Shown: positions 46,270-56,533 of the stretch, piece by piece | Layout of the letters: each line of letters begins with the position of its first letter | How positions within the stretch are numbered: the stretch's first letter is position 1 | DNA from: Zingiber officinale | Taxonomy: Eukaryota > Streptophyta > Magnoliopsida > Zingiberales > Zingiberaceae | Length of the DNA: 64,000 bases | Reading direction: 5' to 3' | Assembly (NCBI RefSeq): GCF_018446385.1 | Contig: NC_055989.1 | Span: forward strand, 133,017,004 to 133,081,003 | The notes under the pieces: generated by a model | The model's input: the letters and a program-made list of their open reading frames with translations, nothing else | Database searches by the model: none | What the model was told of the DNA's origin: nothing | Translations under genes and position numbers: made by a program

Positions 46270-46821
46270 ATATATGTCGATGGTTTGTCCACTCGACAAG
46301 AAAGCAGGATTGACATTCTGCTCATTTCACCACGGGAAGACCGGATGCAACTTTCCGTTCGACTAGATTATCCGACCACCAACAACGAAGCTGAGTATAA
46401 AGCCTTGATAGCCGACTTACAGGCATCGTGGCATGTCAGAGCCACAAAGGTCCTCATTCACTCAGACTCTCAATTAGCCACCCAACAGCTATCTGGGATA
46501 TTCGAGATTAGCAACTCTCAACTCAAGTTATATGCAGAAAATTTCGAGAAGCTGAAGGTAATTTTTCAAGAGGTCATTGTAAAGAAGGTGCCTCGATCGA
46601 ATAATCAAGCAGCAGACGAACTGACTAAATTAGCCAGTTCATTATCACCGGTCGTGATTAGTCAGCCGATCGAACAGGTTTCATTGGTGGTGCACATCGA
46701 CCGGATGGAAGGAGCGGTCTTCCCAAGCGACTGGAGAATGTCGCTGATTGAATTCCTCCGATCGGGTAGTACGCCGATAGATCATGAGGTAGCTCGACTA
46801 CTAAAGAAGAGGGTTGGGTGA
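46270..46821 (+). pseudogene. Gypsy RNase H (second, Tat-type)
   Basis: The frame reads YVDGLSTRQESRIDILL, then YPTTNNEAEYKALIADLQA, VLIHSDSQLATQQLSG and VPRSNNQAADELTKLAS, the four RNase H motifs with acidic residues D, E, D and D. It is separated from the RT by degenerate sequence including the first RNase H, as expected for Tat elements, which carry an additional RNase H. The ORF is open for 178 codons but isolated by stops on both sides. Confidence 0.8.
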
Positions 46822-46964
46822 TTCACCCTGATCGGAGACGAGCTTTACAAGAGGTCTTTCTCAAGGCCGCTACTTAAATGTGTGGGCCCAAAGGACATAA
46901 AGTACATACTCCAAGAAGTACATCTTAGCTCCTGTGAAAGCCACCCGGGCGGCCATTCATTGAC

Positions 46965-48024
46965 TTGAAAGATTCTCCTAGCCAGATATTTTTTGCTAAC
47001 TTTCCAAGAGGATACCGCTCAGGCAGTCGCTATATGTTTGTCCTGTCAAAGGTATCACAACATCCTGCACCAACCGACCGAGGAGATGAAGGCATTCGCG
47101 GTGTCTTGCTCGTTCGACCAATGGAACATGGACATCATGGGACCGTTTCCCATGGCGACTGGTCAACGGAGGTTCTTGCTCATTGCGGTGGACTACTTCT
47201 CAAAGTGGATGGAGGTCGAGCCACTGGCAAAGATAAGTGAATAGATGGCCATCAAATTCATCTAGTAGAACATCTTGTGTCAGTTCAGCATCCCCTACCA
47301 GCTCGTCTTGGATAATAGAAGGCAGTTTGTGGGTCGGAGGCTCAGGGAGTGGTGCGAAGACTATGACATCTAACAGGCCTTCACCTCAATAGCCTACTCC
47401 CAAAGTAACGGCCAAATGGAAGTCACAAACTAGGATATCCTTAGAGGCTTACGAGCTCGGCTTGACCACGTCAGGGACAGTTAGGTCGACGAGCTCCTGA
47501 GTGTCTTGTGAGCACTTCATACGACTCCAAAAGAGGCGACTGGTGCAACACCATTTTAGCTGGTGTATGGAGGAGAAGCGGTGGTCCCCGTGGAGGTGGG
47601 AGTGGAATCCGACTGAGTGCGACTCTACGATGAGGGAAATGCCGAGCGGAGGTTATTAGAGCTCAACTTGGTGGATGAAATGCGGGATAAAGCTATCGTT
47701 CGGCTAATGACATACCGATAGCGGATGAGGTAGAACTACAACCGAAGGGTGATCCGGAAGTCTTTCTAGGTCGGCGGTCTAGTGTGGAAGAAAATCAAGC
47801 AAGTCGGCAACGTCACCAAAGTAGAGGCACCATGGGGAGGACCTTACAAAATCGTGCAGAAACTTCATTCGGGGCCTACTACTTGGAGGACGAAGACAGA
47901 AGACAGCTTGAGCTGCCATGGAGTGCGAATTATCTCCAACCCTATAGAGCCGGGTGAGAGGTGCATGAGTAAATATAGATGTACTTGTGTATATACCTTC
48001 TGGATACAGGACAAACATGAATAA
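46965..48024 (+). pseudogene. Gypsy integrase, degenerate
   Basis: Pieces include CLSCQRYHNILHQPTEEM (end of the zinc-binding HHCC region), WNMDIMGPFPMATGQRRFLL and AVDYFSKWMEVEPLA (core with first Asp), VLDNRRQFVGRRLREW (Asn where the family has Asp-Asn), AYSQSNGQMEV and the C-terminal APWGGPYKIVQKL. More than five stops are present. The frame ends near 48024. Confidence 0.8.
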
Positions 48025-48064
48025 ATAACCAAGTTTTCCAGACTCTTGAGCTGATCGGTCAAGT

Positions 48065-48435
48065 TAAAAGTTGAGCAGCGATCGTAAACCTATGTCTACG
48101 CCTATCAACCGTTGAGCAACGACGTTAAACCCCTATCTTAGTCGATCGTTGAGCGGCGATCTTAAACCCTTGTCTTCGTCAACTATCGAGCGACAACGTT
48201 AAACCTCTGTCTTTGCTAATCGTTGAGTGATGACGTTAAACCCCAGTATTCACCAACTATCGAGCGGTGACATTAAACCCTTGTCATCGTCAGCGGTCGA
48301 ACGACGACCTTAAACCCCAGTCTTCAACAGCGGTCGACCGACGACCTTAAACCCTTGTCATCGTCATTCAACGGTCGAGTGACAACCTTAAATTCTACTC
48401 TACATCAATAGTTGAGCGGCGGTTATAAACGCGAG
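48065..48435 (+). repeat. 37-bp minisatellite in the Gypsy 3' noncoding region
   Basis: The word TAAAC recurs at 48085, 48126, 48163, 48200, 48237, 48274, 48311, 48348 (37-bp steps after the first 41) and, slightly changed, at 48389 and 48426. Each unit contains (G/T)TCGAGCG(G/A)CGAC-like sequence. It lies between the end of pol and the 3' end of the antisense ORF. Confidence 0.9.
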
Positions 48436-48708
48436 ATCGACGAAAAAAGGCTTGTCTTCGCAGACTTGCTTGATCTTGAGCGATGACACGGTGAAACAAA
48501 GCGAAAAATATGAAAAGGAAAAGCCAAATGGTGTAGAATGAAGGATCTATATTAAATAAAGAGGTACGTTGAACGGGCGACCATTCATTAATACTTGCCG
48601 TAACTTTTACAAGTCTAAACAGAGTACAGAAAGAAGATAAGATATGCGGGAGGCGACTCACTCAAGATAATCCAAGACATCGTCGGGTAGCAACTCGGTT
48701 AGCTTATC

Positions 48709-50981
48709 CTAGCTGATGACCTTGTTTGTCAGAGCACTCGGAATGTAGCTGCCCTCTTTAAGTTGATTGAGCGTACCGTTGATGGCAAGGTTGAATAAAC
48801 GGAGTGCCCGATTGACAACCTTGTCATTAAAGAGATCCGAGCGGATGTAAGCCAATCTCATGAGCTCGAATCTACTAGGCTCGACCTCCTGATACGTCGT
48901 TAGGGTCGCTCGGGAGGCTTTCGACTCTTTCTTCAACTTGGCCAGCTCTTCATCTTTGACGTTGAGCTTGGTCTTCATGGCAGAGCGTTTAGCTGACCTA
49001 CTCCCCCGCTCGACGTTCAAAGAGGCCTCCACATCCTTCAGGTTTTGAGCCAGCACTCGAAACTCCTTATTTTTGATCACCAAGTCCTCAATGGCCCGAA
49101 GCTTCCTGGTGTTAGCCAAGTTGAGTTTAGACTCAAAGGAGCTAGCCTGTTTATCAAGCCGAGCTAATTGTACAGCCTGCTCGACGCCTTTGCTCTTCTC
49201 CACCTCTAGCTACTCGGAGCAACTCAGATCGGCTCTTAATTGAGCCATCTCAACGCTCATTTTCTCCAGCTGCGCCTAAGAAGCCGCTGCCTGGCCTCTT
49301 GGGGTGTGCAACTGTTTAACTTCTTGCTCTAAAAAGACGAGCCTTTGGCACATGGCCAGGTTTTCTACCAAATACTATGACGAAGCGGGAATTTATTAGG
49401 GTCGAGCGACAATAAATAGGAACATACAAGTAAAATACGTACCTCAATGCACATCTGGGTATGACTATCGGCGAGCGCCTCTGGAGGCATGACCGTCGTT
49501 CGGGCCCATACGTTGGCCTATATCTGCGCGAGCGGCCCCTGGATAATTATTTGGTGCTTGGGGGCTCGAGATTCGGCGCTATCGGAGTCGTACCACTTGT
49601 CCATAGGCAGATGGATGACCGTCGTTATGTGGCGTCGGCCACTCGAAGCGGATGGGGCTGAAGTTGCTCTGCCAGCCGACTAAGACGTTGACGCCGATCG
49701 GATGCGAGACTTCTGAGCCTTCATCAGAGGTGGAGGCGGTATGAAAGCAACTAGCGATGCGAAGATGGTTCGTTGTGGCAGCCCGGATAGGGAAGGCGTC
49801 CAATCGGACGACAGGGACGTATGGGGAACGACCGTCGTTTGGGCAGCAGGCACCGAGGTTTCACCCCGATCGGAAGGATGGGGCGGGCTAGTTCTGGTTG
49901 GGGTCAGCATCGCGGAGGAAGCGTATCGGGAGGCAGTCTCCGTGCAACGCCTCTTTCGTCTTATCAGCGGCTCCTCGGAATAAGCCGATTCCGAGGCCCT
50001 GTCGACTGGAATCACCGAAAGTCATTCTGGTGGAGGATTTGCTACGCCAACTGCTTCACTGCTAGCCATCCGGCTAGCTACCCATTCGCTCCCTAGAGCT
50101 GGTACTCTCGCACTCTCTCCGAGTGGATCTTCTCGCGAGCCGATCGGATGTAAGCATCCACGAGTTTGATCTCTGCATCCGCGAGTTTGGACTTGCTGGC
50201 CAGACATGCACGCAACATAACTCGAGCTGCAAAAGAAAGAGAGAAATCAGTTAGATTCAAAGGTTAGACTAAGAGAAAGTATACCTAGGCTGGACGGAAG
50301 CTTCGAGCGGATCGGACTCAAGCTGAACACGTAGAGGACTCCCTCATGCAACAACTTATGGATGTGGTACTTCTAATTGGCCAAGTGTGAAGCCGCATGA
50401 CGATAGTCCAATCGACTCTTATATTTCTTGAGTTCCTGCGGGTTCAACACTTCAAGCTGCCAGCCGATCGAGAAATCTAGCCGCTTGGGAAAGTGAACGA
50501 AAAAATAGTAGTCCTTTTAATGCTTATTGGAGGACGACATCTTATCGAAGAAGACTAAGCCCACTCGGGCTTGGAATAGGAAGGTCTCCGGCTCGGACAA
50601 TTTAGGATAGTAAAAGTAGTGGAAAAGTTGAGGGATTAAAGGAATATCATACAGGCAGAAAAGGACGACGACCCCACACAGCAGCCTAAAGGAGTTCGGG
50701 ACTAATTGGCAGAGAGAAATGTAAAAATATTTATAGATTGCGGAAAATAAGGGGTGGACAGGGAACCGCAGACCCGCGGTAAATTGGTCCCTAAAGAAGC
50801 ACACAAAACCCGGAGGCAGCTCGATCGGGCGGTTGAAAGTCGAAGGAAGACCGATTTGATAATCAGATGGAATTTCAAAAGCAGCTCTCAAACTCTTAGC
50901 GTCACCTCCATCGAACCAGGACTCGATGGATATGTACCATAGCCCAGGAATGAAGACGAGAGGTTGTGAGGAGCTTTCCAT
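48709..50981 (-). pseudogene. Antisense ORF of Tat-type Gypsy element (Transposase_28 / 'putative gypsy type transposon' domain)
   Basis: On the minus strand the ORF starts at ATG 50981. Its first part has LPPGFVCFFRDQFTAGLRFP, HPLFSAIYKYF and QLVPNSFRLLCG, the signature of the gypsy-type transposon domain found antisense to pol in Tat/Ogre elements. It stops at 50517, and later pieces follow in shifted frames: a Ser/Thr/Pro-rich stretch (49680-50015) and a coiled-coil-like 164-aa piece (48709-49203: LARLDKQASSFESKLNLANT). The function of this antisense protein is not established. Here it is broken by several stops. Confidence 0.75.
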
Positions 50982-51701
50982 TAGAAATAAAGGTCGACGA
51001 GAAATAACAAACCAGTTCGATTGAAAGAAAGGACGCTAAGAACAAAAAAAAGATTCGAGTGAGGGAGAGGAAGCTTACAAGAAAGATCACCGAGGAAGAG
51101 AGCAGAACGTCACAGCGGCAACGTTCGAAGATGAAGGCACGAAGTAGAAGATGGAGACACACGAGAGGATTATAAACCTCGTGGCCGATCGACCTCAGTC
51201 GTCCGATCCAAAATTATGAAAACCTAGAAGCAGATCCAATCGTTGAATTTGGAAAGACGTGCGTCACGTCGCAAGCGGATATCCACCTGTCACATCAAGC
51301 ATGCGACAGTAGTGTGGGACACGTGTCCTTCGATCATCGAGCATCATTTAAGGCACTTAATTAAAAGGTATGGTCGCGTGCTCGTCCATAATCATCAGGG
51401 ATTTACACGGTTTTCGAGAAATTTAGATGATGTTATTTGTGACCGCGCTCTCCCAAGGAAGTGCATAGAAAGGATGAAAATTTTCCAAGTGTTGCTGCTC
51501 ATCGTCTCGATCGATGCAAAGAACGGGTCATAGTGCTGAACCCGGCAATGACAAAATGAAGTCAAGCGGCATTGGCTTATGGGTCGATTAGCGATTAAGG
51601 ACCGAGCACAGTCCGATCGGACGTGGAAATCACCTAAGGCACCACCTGTCTAGTCAGTTGGACTTGTAGTCTCCTTCGACTGGACTTAAGGGGGAAGCTT
51701 A

Positions 51702-52397
51702 TGATGTGATGATAAGAGGAGCCTACTTGGCACGGGTCAATTGTCACGGTGTAGGTCAAAGTCAAGGCGATCAACACCAGAGTTTAAGCAAGGTTCGTCC
51801 GCATGACTCGAGCGGGAAGTGGTTACATCGGTCGATTGGAGGAACCATTGTTCGGTCGACCATTTGGATGAACCAGTGTCTAGTCAGCTCGGTCGGTAGG
51901 AGAGCTGGCCGAGTGGGCCACCTGTTTGGCTTGGGATATGGCATTGCATGTATTAATAACGAACTGACAAAATAATAAAAGAGGAAAAGACTGAGATACT
52001 TAATCAGGAGAAGAGAAAATAAAAGAGCACATTCCATCTATCGTTGAATGCAACGAAGCCAAGACAAAATAGTCTTCTGCCAATGGTTAATACTAGTTCC
52101 ATGAATGTAAGAAGCCAAGACAAAAATGCCTTATGTCGGTAATTAATATGGAAGATGGAGAGTCACTAAGAAAGGTATAAAAAAGTATGCTAAGTATGAA
52201 GAAAGTAAGATTGATCTATGTCCCTATTATTTTTTGATTTCTCTTCTCACTTCTGTTTCTAACTTGGGCGTCGGAGGACCAATGCTAGGGACCCCTTCCC
52301 TGGTTTGGTTTGTTTTGCAGAGAGGATCGAGGTTTTCATCTAGTCAACAGAGCTGCCACATCCCTGCTTTCCAGCTTCACGCTTTCGGAGAGGATCA
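51702..52397 (+). repeat. 3' LTR of the Gypsy element
   Basis: Begins TGATGTGATGATAAG after a purine tract and ends GGATCA at 52397, followed by agtat. It contains TATAAAAAAG about 52176. Confidence 0.85.
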
Positions 52398-52499
52398 AGT
52401 ATCATAGTACTATGGAATGAGAATGTGTATAAGCTTGAGTATCATTCTTAAAAATAATATTTGGTTAGTTGAATATTTTCAATCGAAATGAACTTAAAT

Positions 52500-53200
52500 T
52501 TCCTTTTTTACCCTTAGAGGGAAATAAGAGAAAAAAATTAGATGTGAGAGAAAAATAGAATGAGAGAGAATGATGAGAGATAAAGTGTGATGAGAGAGAA
52601 AGTATAATGGAAAATGAAGAGAGGGAAAGTGTGGTGAGAGAAAATGAGGAGAGAGAATGTGCTAGGAGAGATTAAGGAGAGAAAAAGTATGATGAGAGAG
52701 AAAATGTGTTGAGAGAGAAACTGTGATAGGAAAAATAAAGAGAAGGAAAGTGTGATGAGAAAAAATGAGGAGAGATTAAAGAGAGAAAATATGATGAGAG
52801 AGAAAGTGTGCTGAGAGAGAAAGTGTAATGGAAAAAATGATTAGAGAAAAAGTGTGATGAGAGACAATGAGGAGAGAGTGTGATGAGAGTGAATGAAGAG
52901 AGAGAAAATATGAGGGGATAGAGTAGTAGGAGAGATTAAGGAGAGAGAAAGTATGATGAGAGAGAAAGTATGATAAAAAATGAGGAGAGAGTGTATAATG
53001 AGAGAGAAAGTGTGATGGAAGAGAATGGAGAGAGAGAGAGTATGTGATGGGAGAGAATACGGGGAGAAAATGGTAGAGAATGTGTGATGAGAGAAAATTA
53101 GGAGAGAGAAAGTATGATGAGAGCATGAGGAGAGATAAAGTATGATGAGAGAGAATAAGGAGAGAGAAAGTGAAATGGAAAAAAAGAACAAATATATGAA
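52500..53200 (-). repeat. GA-rich degenerate tandem repeat inside the foldback element
   Basis: Words of the type GATGAGAGAGAAAGTGTGAT repeat for about 0.7 kb with irregular spacing. Antisense frames through it give Ser/His/Leu-rich peptides that are artefacts of the repeat. Confidence 0.9.
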
Positions 53201-53624
53201 GGGTATTTTTGTCCAAAACTTAATTTGCATTCTCATTCCTATCAAAACCTAAGGGAAGAAGTGTGTTTCATTAATACCCAAGTTTTTGGGTTTCATTCCA
53301 AAATCTTGATTCTATTTCTATCAACCAAACACAATATTTGGGAATGAATCCATTCCCTTATTCTCAAACCTTTAAACAAAACGCCACCTCAGTATAAATA
53401 TGAACGACAAATCTTCAATGCAAGATCAAAACCACAATGTGAAATTCACAAATTTTCTTTAGTAGTTTTCTGCAATGCAAAGCCCTAAACAAACAAGACG
53501 AGCTACAAAGAATGGACACACATTCATAATTAGTGCAATAAGAAAGAATCGGGAAGAAACATTCAAAAGTATAACCGAAATCAAGATTCGCAAGGTCGGT
53601 GGGGCAAGGGGAATGGAAAACTAC

Positions 53625-53841
53625 CTGAGAGCATCAGCAGGTCTGGTGCTTCATCCACCGAAGCTGCATCTGGAGATGGAGAAGAGAAAAGACGAACGCC
53701 ATCAGAAGTCAAGGCGGGGGAACGTAGTGGCGAGGAGCGGGAGAGAAGGAGGCGATGGACATCGTCGTGGGAGACGCTCACGAGACGAAGGAAAACGGAG
53801 TTGAGACTCTCTAGTGCATCCGACTCAAAAAGGTATAGCAT
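53625..53841 (-). CDS. Possible first exon of a disrupted host gene
   Basis: The minus strand reads MLYLFESDALESLNSVFLRL from ATG 53841 and stays open, with moderate GC and Ser/Pro-rich composition, to a candidate donor (CTCTCAG|GTAGT) at 53625/53624. The next unrelated coding-like sequence on this strand lies beyond the nested transposons at 36757. I do not recognise the product. It may equally be a chance open frame in a GC-richer island. Confidence 0.25.
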
Positions 53842-54945
53842 TTTACTGAACCGCGCATATAGAGTTTTAAAATACCTATTTCACATAGATCACTTCTAAA
53901 ATGATGAAAATACATATCGGATATCAATTTTACCCTCTGCCTCTGTCCGCCTTTTTCCACGTTGGCTGTTGCGTGCGTCCGAACCACGTGATTTGTCTTC
54001 CTGAAGTGCTACGAACCAACACCAATGACCGGCGACGATACATCTTCTTCGTTAAACCTAAACCTAAACACATCACCATTCATCTTCTTCTTTAAATCAC
54101 GATGCAGCAATTCAACGTGTTTCCAACGTTGCAGCACTGTGCGACGGTCGATTTCTTTTCTTGACGTGTATCTGAACCAACAACGACGACTGGTGCATCT
54201 TCTTTGTCAAACCTAAACCTAAACACCACGGTATAGCCTGATTCAGTAACTCAATGTATTTCATTCGTTGTAGCACAATGCAGGATCTCAACGTAGACAA
54301 ACTACACTCCTCTCCAAAGTCCTAACCGGTGAAACACACCCTTCCTCCTCACCATTCTTATTGCAATGGTCGAGCGAGGTATGTTTTATATTTGGTTCAG
54401 TGTTGAAAGCTTCTTTTAGTGTGAATCATCCATATAAATGAAGTTTGCGCTTTGGTTTTGTGTAAATCAATATTTTGGTAGCTCCAAACCTTTTGACATT
54501 GTTCTAGACATTGTAATCAGTCAAGAAAAACTCCAAAGCACCGAAAATATTTAAAATCCTACCGAGGAAGAAACTTTTCACTGTGATCAATCTAAACATG
54601 TATGTTGTCTTCTACTCTATTTTAGTTATCTTTTTCCCTTGTTATATATTAGTATTAAGAATTTTTATGAAGAATAACATTTATGATGTTTAGATGTCTT
54701 TATTTAACTCTTTAAATCAAAACACTAATTTTAGATTTATCTTACAAATAATTGTTTCTTGAAGGATAGATTGTAAAAGATTTTTAGTACAATTGTAGTA
54801 AGATACAATTTTAATGATATCTTGACTCCTCTACTCGGTGTATGTGTTTTTTTAAATATTAATAGAATTTTTTGTTTGTAATATGGTAAATTTATGATTT
54901 TATAAATGCCGGGAAGATCAAATTTCTGATGACGTTCTCACAATT
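53842..54945. repeat. Noncoding stretch with an about 161-bp tandem duplication
   Basis: GAACCAACACCAATGACCGG (54013) and GAACCAACAACGACGACTGG (54174) begin two copies that share CATCTTCTT, AAACCTAAACCTAAACAC and CGTTG(C/T)AGCAC. It is probably the subterminal region of the Mutator element downstream; no TIR was identified. Confidence 0.5.
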
Positions 54946-56533
54946 ATGATGCTATCTATAGATTCACAAACAGAGAATCAAAACAAATTCATTACTCCAA
55001 ATATAAATTTGGGTACCAGCGGTTTGACACATTCAACTTCATCTAGTGTTATGGTCAATACTAGAGAGACTATTCATTACCGGTTCAATTTGAATGAACA
55101 AGCTCCTAGTTTGGAGGATTACCCAGTACATATGAGTACAGGATTAGAAAATCTTTTTGAGGATACATGGACTGAACAAGAATATAATGAGAATAGAATG
55201 GAAGCGAAAATTCAAATGAATGTTTCTGAGAATGAATTCTTAGCAAATAATAGACATTATTCATTAGATGAGCCAATCAACACTAATGAATATAGCAACC
55301 TTGAAGAGCAGTTTTCATTAGCTGAAGATGCATATGAAATGAACACAAGACGTTTTCCATTGCTAATCAAACAAGTAGATGATTCAGTTGAGGAATTTTT
55401 TGTTTGTCAGGTAATTGTGTGCGCTTTTTTTAACTTTTATTATGTTAACTTAACTAAATTTTAATAGTACTTACATAAACATATATAAATTAATATTGTA
55501 GGTATATGCAACGTAAAAACATTTTAAAGATGCACTTGCTAAATATGCTATAAACAAATACTTCACATACAAAATAAAGGACACAAGGAAGAATAGAGTT
55601 AAAACAATTTGTGATGAAGAAAATTGCACATGGACAATAATTGCAAGGGGAGATATTGAGTTCATGGTTACAAAATATTTAGATCGTCATTAATGTGGTC
55701 TTTGTATGACAACAGCTAATATAATCATCCTACATGCACATCTTCGTTTATAGCTTCTTAGATTGAAAGTCATTTTGTGGCATCAGAAGACTATAGACCC
55801 ATATACATTTAGAATGAGATGAAATCATGATTTGGAGTGAATATATCATATAGAAAGGTATACTATGCACGTACGAAAGCTATAAATAAGCTGGTAAGTG
55901 ATTTCAATATGGATTATGGTGATGTCCCTAGGCTATTTCGTGAGCTTAAATATAGAGACCTAGATACATACGTTGCATTGAAAAGAAATGGTGATAAATT
56001 CCATCGTTGTTTTTGGACTTTTGGTGCATGTGGAAAAATTTTTCGAACCTATTTTCAAAATTTAATTAGAATTGATGCAACACATTTGAGGGGCAAGTAC
56101 CCTGGTGTATTATTGACAACCACAACAGTAGATGGTAATGGAAATCTTCTTCCAGTTGACTTTGCAATTGTTGAGGTTAAGTGTGGCTCTTTATGGGAGT
56201 AGTTTTTAAATCATTTAAAGATATTTCTTGCAGTTGATCCATCAAATATGACAATTATATCTGATAGACATCGTAGAATATTATCTACAATTAGTAAATT
56301 TTACCCTACTGCCTACCATGAATTATGTTGTCATCACTTGTCATGTAATATGGTTACTGATACTCATGACAAAGCTGCATTAGGATTGTTTTAGACTGCA
56401 GCTAGAGCACATACAATTCTACAATTTGATCGAATCATACAGACTATGTCAGAGACACATGTAGATGCTTATAAATGGCTTCAAAAATATAGAATCTACA
56501 AAATGGGTAAATGCACATTTCCCTGGTAAAAGG
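54946..56533 (+). pseudogene. Mutator-like (MuDR) transposase, 5' part, broken
   Basis: The first exon 54946-55410 (acidic N-terminus, ending DSVEEFFVCQ) is followed by a 91-bp GT-AG intron (55411-55501). The frame continues HFKDALAKYAINKYF and CDEENCTWTIIARG, the MuDR N-terminal zinc-binding domain. From 55837: YYARTKAINKLV, LFRELKYRDLDTYVAL, LIRIDATHLRGKYPGVLL (first catalytic Asp), VDGNGNLLPVDFAIVE and, after a stop at 56200, IISDRHRRILSTI (second catalytic Asp). At least five stops and two shifts are present. The reading ends at WVNAHFPGKR, where the Copia LTR begins (56534), so the C-terminal half was displaced by that insertion. Confidence 0.85.

Larger units (their letters stand above)
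37125..52397 (+). mobile_element. Ty3/Gypsy retrotransposon, Tat-type, degenerate, with nested insertion
   Basis: LTRs are 37125-37817 and 51702-52397 (about 0.69 kb), both containing AAGGTATAAAA and ending GATCA. The primer site TGGCGCCGTCTATGGG (37821-37836) has the TGGCGCCGT core usual in Tat/Athila elements. A purine tract (about 51687-51701) precedes the 3' LTR. Order: gag, protease, [Copia insertion 40029-44875], reverse transcriptase, RNase H, integrase, 37-bp minisatellite, antisense ORF. Target duplication is probably aatat/agtat with one mismatch. Without the insert it measures about 10.4 kb. All ORFs are broken by stops, so the element is dead and older than the Copia insertion inside it. 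Confidence 0.88.
37070..53392. mobile_element. Foldback DNA element (about 1.05 kb without insert), interrupted by a Gypsy element
   Basis: Left end at 37070 (CTCAGGTGGCTGTTTGGTT) pairs with the reverse complement of the right end at 53392 (CTGAGGTGGCGTTTTGTTT), and both are bordered by TA (37068-37069, 53393-53394). The inner parts continue with TGTTTGGTT and GAAATAGAA-type words on both sides. Only 55 bp of the left arm remain before the Gypsy LTR at 37125; the rest (52398-53392) follows the Gypsy 3' LTR and includes a GA-rich repeat. It is noncoding, and the class is unclear (TA target suggests a mariner- or Harbinger-related MITE). Confidence 0.65.

Noticed and set aside
52776..53245. Minus-strand 146- and 134-aa ORFs (Ser/His/Leu/Phe-rich)
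   Set aside because: Produced by the GA-rich tandem repeat; low complexity and no start context.
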